Shown here piece by piece: positions 57,029 to 64,000 of a stretch of DNA of 64,000 nucleotides (its first letter is position 1; every line of letters starts with the position of its first letter). The stretch is from Nitrosomonas sp. (GTDB lineage: Bacteria > Pseudomonadota > Gammaproteobacteria > Burkholderiales > Nitrosomonadaceae), in NCBI GenBank assembly GCA_016721865.1, contig JADKHF010000042.1, positions 1 to 64,000 on the forward strand, given 5' to 3'. The translations under genes and the position numbers were made by a program. The notes beneath the pieces are model-generated. The model had not been told where the DNA came from. It searched no databases and was given only the letters and a program-made list of their open reading frames with translations.

Positions 57029-57466
57029 ATGAGTGAGCAGCAGCAACCAGTTTTCGCCATAGAAAAAATATATGTGAAGGATCTATCCTTAGAGATTCCC
57101 AATGCGCCCAATATTTTTCTGGAAAGAGTTACTCCTGAAATTAACTTGCAACTTGAAACAAAGAGCCAAAGCATTGATGACGGATTGTACGAAGTGCTTC
57201 TAACGGTGACGGTAACGGCTAAGATTAAAGACAAAATAATGTTTCTGGTTGAAGTCCAGCAGGCGGGAATTTTTCGTATTCGTCATGTGCCTGATGGAGA
57301 GATTGATCCGGTACTGAGCATTGGTTGTCCTAATATTCTTTTTCCTTATCTGCGCGAAACGGTGTCAGATATTGTAACACGGGCTGGTTTTCCGCCCGTT
57401 ATTCTCAACCCGGTAAATTTTGAAGCTATCTATCATCAAAAAAGAGCAGAAACAAACACGAATTAA
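57029..57466 (+). CDS. secB: Protein-export chaperone SecB
   Basis: Tetrameric chaperone that passes precursors to SecA. Starts MSEQQQPVFAIEKIYVKDLS, contains EVQQAGIFRIRHVPDG and the core GCPNILFPYLRETVSDIVTR-AGFPPVILNPVNF. 145 residues, intact. Confidence 0.96.
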   Translation: MSEQQQPVFAIEKIYVKDLSLEIPNAPNIFLERVTPEINLQLETKSQSIDDGLYEVLLTVTVTAKIKDKIMFLVEVQQAGIFRIRHVPDGEIDPVLSIGCPNILFPYLRETVSDIVTRAGFPPVILNPVNFEAIYHQKRAETNTN

Positions 57467-57492
57467 AATTAAAAAGATCCGGGAACCTGGAG

Positions 57493-57987
57493 GTGAATAA
57501 ACCAATGAGAGAAGACCTGCTGATTAAGTCATTCTGGTTAAAAAGCAGCGTAAGTTTTTTTCTGGCCACTATCTTGTTGTATTTTCCAGGTCACGTAGCT
57601 GCTGAAATTGAATTTTTTTCCATAGCCGAAAATGATGTTGTTATGTATGACGCACCATCACTTAAAGCCGATAAATTATATGTGGCAGGCCGATATCTTC
57701 CGGTCGAAGTTGTGGTGAATGTGGATGGCTGGGCAAAAGTACGTGACAGTAGTGGGAGTCTTGCCTGGGTTGAAACGAAAGTTCTAAGCCAACAGCGTTA
57801 TGTTGTTGTGACGGTACCATTAGCTAGTATTTACCAATCAGCTGATATGAACTCGGAGCTGGTGTTTCAAGCCGAGGAGAATATCGTTATGGAATGGATA
57901 GATTCTGAAGTTAAAGGATGGGTAAAGGTGCGGCATCTCGATGGGCAGACTGGCTATGTCAAAGTCAATCAGGTCTGGGGTTCATGA
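57493..57987 (+). CDS. Exported SH3-domain protein
   Basis: A signal peptide (FFLATILLYFPGHVAAE) is followed by two bacterial SH3-like repeats: DAPSLKADKLYVAGRYLPVE...WAKVRDSSGSLAWVET and a second one ending GWVKVRHLDGQTGYVKV. 164 residues. Likely binds the cell wall; function unknown. Its stop overlaps the gpsA start. Confidence 0.82.
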   Translation: MNKPMREDLLIKSFWLKSSVSFFLATILLYFPGHVAAEIEFFSIAENDVVMYDAPSLKADKLYVAGRYLPVEVVVNVDGWAKVRDSSGSLAWVETKVLSQQRYVVVTVPLASIYQSADMNSELVFQAEENIVMEWIDSEVKGWVKVRHLDGQTGYVKVNQVWGS

Positions 57988-58976
57988 GAATTGCTGTACT
58001 GGGTGCGGGTGCATGGGGTTCGGCATTAGCAATTAGCTTATCTGCACGTCATCAGATCAGTTTGTGGTCAAAAGATCCGGATCATGCGACTGAGATGGAT
58101 AGTCAGCGTATTAATCAAAGCTTCTTGCCGGGTTATGCATTGCCGGAATCTTTGAAAATTACGTCAACACTCAACGAAGCTTTAGATGTCGCAGATCTTG
58201 CTTTAATTGTTGTACCCATTGCAGGTTTGCGTGAAACTGTGCGTGCTATTGCCGCAAGCAAAATCAAGATACCCATCATATGGGGATGTAAAGGTTTTGA
58301 ATCAGTCACTACTCATCTGCCGCATCAAGTTGTCGAAGCAGAATATTCTGCCATATTGCCATACTGCGGCGTATTGTCCGGTCCAAGTTTTGCCGAGGAA
58401 GTGGCGCAAGGGCTACCAACTGCTTTGACACTGGCATCCAAAGATGTTGTTTTTTCCAGCAGAATAGCAGCTGAATTGCATAGTTCAAAGCTACGTATCT
58501 ATACCAGTCAAGATGTGGTTGGTGTGGAAACAGGTGGCGCGGTTAAGAATGTCATTACCATAGCGGCAGGTATTTCTGATGGTATTGGGTTTGGACATAA
58601 TGCACGCGCAGCACTGATTACGCGTGGATTGATGGAAATTACCCGATTAGGACTTGGTTTGGGTGGGAGCATGAAAACCTTTATGGGATTGGCTGGGGTT
58701 GGTGATTTAATTCTGACGAGTACCGGTGATTTATCCCGAAATAGGAAAGTAGGAATGATGTTGGCCGAAGGAAAGTCGTTGAATGATATTTTGAATGAAC
58801 TTGGGCATGTTGCGGAGGGTGTGCATACAGCACAGTCAGTACTAACATTAGGTGAACGATTGAATATAGAAATGCCGATCACGCAAGCGGTCTGCAGTAT
58901 CCTGCATGAAGGTGTGTCGGCCCGAACAGCGGTCGAAGTGTTGCTAAATCGCGAACAGAAAACAGAGATTTATTAA
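57984..58976 (+). CDS. gpsA: Glycerol-3-phosphate dehydrogenase (NAD(P)+)
   Basis: Makes sn-glycerol 3-phosphate for phospholipids. NAD motif IAVLGAGAWGSALAISL; substrate part GVETGGAVKNVITIAAGISD. ATG 57984 is chosen because it begins at this motif and overlaps the previous stop by 4 bp. 330 residues, intact. Confidence 0.95.
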   Translation: MRIAVLGAGAWGSALAISLSARHQISLWSKDPDHATEMDSQRINQSFLPGYALPESLKITSTLNEALDVADLALIVVPIAGLRETVRAIAASKIKIPIIWGCKGFESVTTHLPHQVVEAEYSAILPYCGVLSGPSFAEEVAQGLPTALTLASKDVVFSSRIAAELHSSKLRIYTSQDVVGVETGGAVKNVITIAAGISDGIGFGHNARAALITRGLMEITRLGLGLGGSMKTFMGLAGVGDLILTSTGDLSRNRKVGMMLAEGKSLNDILNELGHVAEGVHTAQSVLTLGERLNIEMPITQAVCSILHEGVSARTAVEVLLNREQKTEIY

Positions 58977-59079
58977 TACAAAATAGATATTGGAATCTTC
59001 AAGTGGTTTCTCTATTGTGTGCATAATTATATGTTTCAATGAAATTTTATAATTTATGCGGATTGCTGCTTCTTTTAAA

Positions 59080-59103
59080 CCAGATGATTGACCAGATGAT
59101 TGA
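59080..59103. repeat. 12-bp tandem repeat
   Basis: CCAGATGATTGA occurs twice in a row, followed by a third, altered CCAGATAAATGA (to about 59115). It lies in the spacer upstream of hup. Confidence 0.85.
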
Positions 59104-59224
59104 CCAGATAAATGATGTGGCAGGAAAGCCTTAATTTGCTTGACCAGGCGTTGGCAGCTTGATATAAGAGCGACTGCAGTACTTGCTTGTGATTTAATTA
59201 CCATTAACCTAGAAGGGGAATTAT

Positions 59225-59497
59225 ATGAACAAATCCGAACTTATCGAAGCTATCGCAAAATCGGCTAAAATTTCTAAAGCCTCAGCAGGCAGTGCGTTGG
59301 ATGGAGCATTAATTGCAATAAAAGAAGCCCTCAAAAAGAATGAAAGTGTAACTTTGGTCGGATTTGGTACTTTTAAAGTAGGTTCAAGAGCTGCACGTAC
59401 AGGCCGTAATCCACGTACAGGCGCTGCCATTAAAATCAAGGCAGTTAAGGTTCCTAAATTCAGTGCTGGTAAAGCTCTCAAAGATGCAGTAAACTAG
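59225..59497 (+). CDS. hupB: HU-type DNA-binding protein
   Basis: Histone-like protein of 90 residues. Starts MNKSELIEAIAKSAKISKAS and has the arm GSRAARTGRNPRTGAAIKIK. GAAGGGG lies 8-14 bp before ATG. Followed by two tRNA genes and ppiD, an order common in betaproteobacteria. Confidence 0.95.
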   Translation: MNKSELIEAIAKSAKISKASAGSALDGALIAIKEALKKNESVTLVGFGTFKVGSRAARTGRNPRTGAAIKIKAVKVPKFSAGKALKDAVN

Positions 59498-59511
59498 CGG
59501 ACTTTCTGACC

Positions 59512-59587
59512 GGGTGCTTAGCTCAGCTGGTAGAGCGTCGCCCTTACAAGGCGAATGTCGGCGGTTCGATCCCGTCAGCACCCACCA
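59512..59587 (+). tRNA. tRNA-Val (UAC)
   Basis: Acceptor GGGTGCT pairs with AGCACCC, then ACCA. The anticodon loop CTTACAA gives UAC. D arm GCTCAGCTGGTAGAGC and T loop GTTCGATCC are standard. 76 nt with encoded CCA. Confidence 0.96.
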
Positions 59588-59611
59588 GTCAATTCAATTT
59601 AGCTAGTTCTA

Positions 59612-59688
59612 GGAGTGGTAGTTCAGTTGGTTAGAATACCGGCCTGTCACGCCGGGGGTCGCGGGTTCGAGTCCCGTCCACTCCGCCA
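59612..59688 (+). tRNA. tRNA-Asp (GUC)
   Basis: Acceptor GGAGTGG pairs with CCACTCC, then GCCA. The loop CTGTCAC in CCGGC/GCCGG gives anticodon GUC. 77 nt with encoded CCA. Confidence 0.96.
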
Positions 59689-59766
59689 AATAAAAAAATG
59701 TGTTAGCTGACTGTATAAATATCTTCGGCCTTACTATTTATTTTCTAGTCATTTCAGGTTCTAATT

Positions 59767-61650
59767 GTGTTTGATTTCGTCAATCGTAAGAAGCGTGTCG
59801 TCCAAGTCATCATGGCGTTGGCAGTATTGCCATTTTTGTTTTGGGGCGTTGAATCGTACCGTGATAAAGGTGGCGAAGGTTACGTTGCAGTAGTTGATGG
59901 TGAAGAAATCCCACGTCGTGAGTATGAGCAGGCCTTACGTGACCATCATGAAAGAATGCGTGCTATGCTGGGTGCTAATTTTGATAGTGCGATGCTTGAT
60001 ACTTTCGAAGTAAGAAATTCAGTGCTAGAGAGACTTATTCAGCAACGATTACTACATCGGGAAGCTGTTAATAATGGTTTTATTGTTCTGGACTCGCAGC
60101 TAGTTAAAACGATCCGGGATATACCCGCCTTTCAAAGAGACAATAAATTTTCCAAACAGCAGTATGAAGACTTGTTGAGAAATCAGGGTCTGACGCCAGT
60201 AATATTTGAGTCACGTGTGCGTCAGGAGCTTTTGCTGCAACAGTTACTGGATGGCTATAGCGAGAATGCATTTACCCCTGGAATTGTTGCAGAGAGAGTG
60301 CAGCATCTAAGTGAAGTGCAGCGTGAGATCAGTCAATCGCAGATTACCCCTGAACAATTTTTATCACAAGTAATCCCAGCAGAAGCGGATATTGCCGCTT
60401 ACTATGAGAAACATAAAGCTGACTTTGATTTGCCGGAACGTGCACGCATTGAATATCTGGTTTTATCGCTTGATGCGGTAGCGAAGAATGAAACTGTTAG
60501 TGATGAGGCGGTCAATAATTATTTTGCAGAACATCAGGATGAATTTGGTCAATCTGAAGAACGTAAGGCCAGTCACATTCTGATTAGCGCACCAGTTGAT
60601 GCATCGGATGATGAGAAACAGGTGGCGCGAGACAAAGCCGAAGGAATATTAGAGCAGGTTAGGCAGAATCCTGAGCAATTTGCCGAAATAGCAAAGGAAA
60701 ATTCGGATGATCCAGGTTCATCAGCTCAAGGTGGAGATCTTGGTTTCTTTGGTCGAGGCGTCATGGTTAAATCCTTTGAAGACAAAATTTTCTCAATGCA
60801 ACTGGATGAAATCAGTGACCTCGTAGAAACGGATTTTGGTTTTCATGTGATTAAATTAACCGCTATTAAAGAAGCGAAACATCCTGACCTGGAAGAGGTG
60901 CGGGAACAAATTGAGAAGAAACTCAAAATAGAGATGGTAGGAAGTATTTTTGGAGAAATTGCTGAAGATTTTAGTAATGTGGTTTATGAGCAAGGTGATA
61001 ACCTGCAGGCAGCAGCAGAAAAATTTGAATTGCCAATTCAGACGAGTGACTGGATTACCAGAAGTGCAGCAGAGCCAGCCATTCTTGCTAATGAGAAGCT
61101 GCTGTCAGCTATTTTCTCAGAAGATGTCATTGTAAATCAACGGAATACTGGAGCCATTGAAGTCGGTCCAGATACGTTTATATCTGCTCGTATTCTTGAA
61201 CATAAGCCTGCTACTGCACAATCACTGATGGTTGTAAGGGACCAGATTGTAGAAAAACTTAAGAAGCAAATGGCAGAAGCAATTGCTGTTGAAGATGGGC
61301 AAACAAAGCTTGCTCGCTTACAAGCTGGAGAAGATGTTGATGATGTTATCTGGAGCGATGCAAAGCAGATCTCATATATGCAATCGCAAGGATTGGATCA
61401 TGAAACTTTACGTGTCATTTTTAGAGCGGAAGCCAATAATTTACCTGTTTATACAGGAACAGTTAACGCAAAGGGCGGGTTTAATCTGATACGAATCAGC
61501 AAAGTTATAGAGCCAGAATCAGCAGATATGGAGAAACTTGATAACTTTACTAAACAGTTGCAGCAGATGATTACGCAAGAAGAAATGTCTTCCTATCTAG
61601 CTGCACTCAGGCAGCGCTATGATGTAAAAATCAAACAAGATAATTTCTAG
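59767..61650 (+). CDS. ppiD: Peptidyl-prolyl cis-trans isomerase PpiD-like (SurA N-terminal domain)
   Basis: Inner-membrane anchored periplasmic folding factor. A helix (VIMALAVLPFLFWGVE) follows the cytoplasmic MFDFVNRKKR. A SurA-like N-terminal chaperone part is followed by a parvulin domain (ERKASHILISAPVDASDDEK, then GSSAQGGDLGFFGRGVM). 627 residues. Start is GTG 59767. Confidence 0.93.
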   Translation: MFDFVNRKKRVVQVIMALAVLPFLFWGVESYRDKGGEGYVAVVDGEEIPRREYEQALRDHHERMRAMLGANFDSAMLDTFEVRNSVLERLIQQRLLHREAVNNGFIVLDSQLVKTIRDIPAFQRDNKFSKQQYEDLLRNQGLTPVIFESRVRQELLLQQLLDGYSENAFTPGIVAERVQHLSEVQREISQSQITPEQFLSQVIPAEADIAAYYEKHKADFDLPERARIEYLVLSLDAVAKNETVSDEAVNNYFAEHQDEFGQSEERKASHILISAPVDASDDEKQVARDKAEGILEQVRQNPEQFAEIAKENSDDPGSSAQGGDLGFFGRGVMVKSFEDKIFSMQLDEISDLVETDFGFHVIKLTAIKEAKHPDLEEVREQIEKKLKIEMVGSIFGEIAEDFSNVVYEQGDNLQAAAEKFELPIQTSDWITRSAAEPAILANEKLLSAIFSEDVIVNQRNTGAIEVGPDTFISARILEHKPATAQSLMVVRDQIVEKLKKQMAEAIAVEDGQTKLARLQAGEDVDDVIWSDAKQISYMQSQGLDHETLRVIFRAEANNLPVYTGTVNAKGGFNLIRISKVIEPESADMEKLDNFTKQLQQMITQEEMSSYLAALRQRYDVKIKQDNF

Positions 61651-61701
61651 TTTTTGGAAATATATTTTTTTTTGAAATTGAGAGTATATAGGTCGGATTT
61701 T

Positions 61702-62487
61702 CTATTCATCTATATCAAACGCGACGGTATTGAACCCTGCATCGACATAGGTTATCTCTCCAGTAATACCGCTGGCTAGATCGCTGCATAAGAAAGCGGC
61801 AACATTACCCACTTCATCCGTTGTTACATTGCGTCGAAGTGGTGAAACCTTTTCGGTATAACCCAATAATTTTCCAAAATTTCCGATACCGGAAGCTGCC
61901 AGGGTTTTAATAGGTCCAGCAGAAATTGCATTGACGCGTATACCTTTAGGACCCAGACTGGAAGCCATGAAGCGGACATTCGCTTCAAGGCTGGCTTTGG
62001 CTAATCCCATAACGTTGTAGTTTGGCATGACCCGAACTGCCCCCAAATAGCTTAATGTTAGCAATGAGCCGTTTCTGTTTTGCATCAAAGGTAGCGCAGC
62101 TTTGGCGAGTGCAGAAAAGCTATAGGCGCTGATATCATGCGCGATGCGAAAGGCTTCACGGCTCACACTTTCCAGGTAATCACCGGTTAGTGCTTCACGG
62201 GGGGCAAAAGCAATAGAATGAATAATACAATCCAGTCCGTCCCAATGCTTTTTCAGGTTTTCAAAACACAGCGCGATTTCATCGTCACTTGCTACATTAC
62301 AGGGAAATAGCAAGTTGCTACCAAATTCGGCAGCCAGCTTTTCCACGCGTCCACGGATTTCTTCGCCTTGGTAAGTAAAAGCCAATAATGCGCCTTCACG
62401 CTTCATCGCCTTGGCGATGCCATAAGCAATTGACCGGTTGCTCAGTAATCCAGTAATGAGTACGCGTTTATTTGCGAGAAATCCCAT
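61702..62487 (-). CDS. fabI: Enoyl-[acyl-carrier-protein] reductase (NADH) FabI
   Basis: Last step of the fatty-acid elongation cycle. MGFLANKRVLITGLLSNRSI is the family start, so ATG 62487 is chosen over 62520. The catalytic YxxxxxxK is in YNVMGLAKASLEANVRFMA. 262 residues, intact. Confidence 0.95.
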   Translation of the reverse strand: MGFLANKRVLITGLLSNRSIAYGIAKAMKREGALLAFTYQGEEIRGRVEKLAAEFGSNLLFPCNVASDDEIALCFENLKKHWDGLDCIIHSIAFAPREALTGDYLESVSREAFRIAHDISAYSFSALAKAALPLMQNRNGSLLTLSYLGAVRVMPNYNVMGLAKASLEANVRFMASSLGPKGIRVNAISAGPIKTLAASGIGNFGKLLGYTEKVSPLRRNVTTDEVGNVAAFLCSDLASGITGEITYVDAGFNTVAFDIDE

Positions 62488-62625
62488 AAAAATCCCTTGT
62501 AAAATTGTGTCAATTGGCAAATTATAGCTTAAGGGAGAAGCAAGGTGGAGTTGTGCACGAAAAGATATAGGGTATGCGCGTGTTTTTTGCTTAAAACAAG
62601 TTAATTCCGATAAACTGGGTTTGCA

Positions 62626-64000
62626 ATGGAAAAATTAGTTACTACATCATGGTTGTTGATTCTGTCGGCATTATTCTTATCTGCCTGCGACCAAAATAAT
62701 TGGAATAATCCCTATTCGGTTGCGGATGCAGAGAAAAATATTCTTTATAATGTTTTTACCGAGCGGCCTAAACATCTTGATCCGGTGCAATCCTATAGTT
62801 CTAATGAAATTCAATTCACCGCGCAAATTTATGAACCCCCGCTGCAATATCATTATTTAAAACGCCCCTTTGCATTGATTCCTGCAACAGCAAAAGAAAT
62901 ACCTGTTGTGAAATATTTTGATAATGCAGGGAATCAATTACCGGATGATGCATTGGCGACAGATATTGCCTATAGTGTTTATGAAATCTCGATTAAGCCG
63001 GGAATTCTTTTTCAACCGCATCCAGCATTTGCAAGTAATGCGCAAGGTCACTGGTTGTACCATGATCTGAATGAGCAAGAATTGATATCGGTATTTAAGC
63101 TATCTGATTTGCCTCAAACAGGAACGAGGGAATTGCTGGCAGAAGATTATGTATATCAGATCAAACGCTTGGCGCATCCAAGACTGCACTCACCGATATT
63201 TGGACTCATGGCAGATTACATAGTCGGACTGAATGACTATGCCAAGGTATTAAAACAGGCTGATCAGGAGCTATCCAAAGGAGAAACATACCTCGATCTG
63301 AGGGATTACCGATTGGATGGGGTGCAAGTTGTTGACAAGTATACTTATCGCATAAAAATAACCGGAAAGTATCCGCAATTTACCTATTGGCTGGCTATGC
63401 ATTTTTTTGCACCGATTCCTTGGGAAGCGGATCGTTTTTATTCGCAGAAGGGCTTAATACAAAAAAACATTACATTGGACTGGTATCCGGTTGGTACAGG
63501 CCCATATATGTTAACTGAGAATGATCCAAATTTGAGAATGGTGTTAGAAAATAATCCTAATTTCCATAATGAATTTTATCCGGCTGAAGGAATGCCTGGG
63601 GATGCGGAAAATGGTTTGTTAGTTGATTCTGGAAAGAAATTGCCATTTATCGAAAAAATAATTTTTACGCGTGAAAAAGAAAGTATCCCGCGGTGGAATA
63701 AATTCTTGCAAGGTTATTATGATGCTACTGGTATTGGTTCGGATAGTTTTGACCAAGCCGTGCAATTGGTGGGGCAGGGAGAAGCAACTGTCACTGAAGC
63801 CATGGTAGAACAAGGGATAAGACTCGAGACAACTGTGGCGGTATCGACTTATTACATGGGTTTTAACATGCTGGATCCGGTCGTGGGCGGAACCAATGCG
63901 CAGGAACGTGAATCGGCCAGAAAGCTCAGGCAGGCGATTTCAATTGCTGTGGATTATGAAGAATTTATTTCAATTTTTGCAAATGGCCGCGGAATGCCGG
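62626..64000 (+). CDS. Extracellular solute-binding lipoprotein, oligopeptide type (partial)
   Basis: Family 5 substrate-binding protein of a peptide ABC transporter. A lipoprotein signal WLLILSALFLSAC ends in a lipobox. TERPKHLDPVQSYSSNEIQF is the family's N-terminal motif, and AEDYVYQIKRLAHPRLHSPI and YPVGTGPYMLTENDP follow. The frame is open for 458 codons to the window edge. Permease genes would be expected downstream, outside the window. Confidence 0.9.
   Translation, partial: MEKLVTTSWLLILSALFLSACDQNNWNNPYSVADAEKNILYNVFTERPKHLDPVQSYSSNEIQFTAQIYEPPLQYHYLKRPFALIPATAKEIPVVKYFDNAGNQLPDDALATDIAYSVYEISIKPGILFQPHPAFASNAQGHWLYHDLNEQELISVFKLSDLPQTGTRELLAEDYVYQIKRLAHPRLHSPIFGLMADYIVGLNDYAKVLKQADQELSKGETYLDLRDYRLDGVQVVDKYTYRIKITGKYPQFTYWLAMHFFAPIPWEADRFYSQKGLIQKNITLDWYPVGTGPYMLTENDPNLRMVLENNPNFHNEFYPAEGMPGDAENGLLVDSGKKLPFIEKIIFTREKESIPRWNKFLQGYYDATGIGSDSFDQAVQLVGQGEATVTEAMVEQGIRLETTVAVSTYYMGFNMLDPVVGGTNAQERESARKLRQAISIAVDYEEFISIFANGRGMP

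Noticed and set aside
1..64000. CRISPR array, prophage or restriction/defence island
   Set aside because: No spaced direct repeats, no cas, capsid, tail or modification genes were seen on either strand.

Overview
The window is a chromosomal segment of a betaproteobacterial ammonia oxidiser of the family Nitrosomonadaceae, most likely Nitrosomonas. The diagnostic locus is a complete amoC-amoA-amoB-amoE-amoD cluster at 38.5-43.0 kb. The moderate-to-low GC, a PEP-CTERM fragment and many IS630/IS5/ISL3-type elements fit that group. The genus is an inference: AmoA also shares many residues with Nitrosospira.

Layout. 1-10.6 kb: an IS5-family element, a PEP-CTERM protein tail with its terminator and a probable group II intron 5' fragment, then on the minus strand ribF-ileS-lspA, ISAs1 and IS630 remnants, a MITE, an entericidin-like gene, and a two-gene minus-strand operon for a family 2A encapsulin shell and its cysteine desulfurase cargo. 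All longer genes here are broken by many one-base shifts. 11.1-13.4 kb: a SemiSWEET transporter and an ABC-F ATPase. 13.5-30.4 kb: flagellar block, with fliE and the flrB/flrC two-component pair on the minus strand and fliFGHIJKLMNOPQR on the plus strand. One IS630-family copy splits fliF at codon 5 and another splits fliL, and flrC carries an amber codon. 30.5-37.6 kb: yggX, argA, rsmE, a thioredoxin-like protein, an inositol-phosphatase-family enzyme, and the potassium transporter pair trkA-trkH. 37.7 kb: a PilG-like receiver. 38.5-43.0 kb: ammonia monooxygenase. 43-49.2 kb: a truncated dedA, then secF-secD-yajC-tgt-queA. 49.3-50.9 kb: tRNA-Leu with an ISL3-family element downstream. 51.1-59 kb: slmA, moeB, ctpA, envC, gpmA, a rhodanese-like protein, grxC, secB, an SH3 protein, gpsA. 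59.2-64 kb: hup, tRNA-Val, tRNA-Asp, ppiD, fabI and the start of an oligopeptide-binding lipoprotein.

Sequence quality matters for reading this window. Most frameshifts, wherever the intended frame can be judged, are one-base changes in short homopolymers. They affect genes that cannot be dispensable (ileS, lspA, ribF, amoA, amoB, secD). Consensus error is therefore the simplest explanation for most of them, with the highest density in the first 10.6 kb. Several lesions are of another kind and look biological: the two precise IS insertions with TA duplications in fliF and fliL, the amber codon in flrC, an in-frame deletion of the core of ctpA, a truncated dedA, and loss of the catalytic cysteine in a rhodanese. 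Together the flagellar lesions suggest that motility is impaired or lost in this lineage.

The most interesting system is the encapsulin-cysteine desulfurase pair. Family 2A encapsulins are known sulfur-metabolism nanocompartments; here one sits in an ammonia oxidiser behind its own strong ribosome site and a 16-bp palindrome. Other points of interest are a two-copy MITE with terminal repeats, structured DNA in the amoC leader, and the shared His-Gly mature N-termini predicted for AmoB, AmoE and AmoD.
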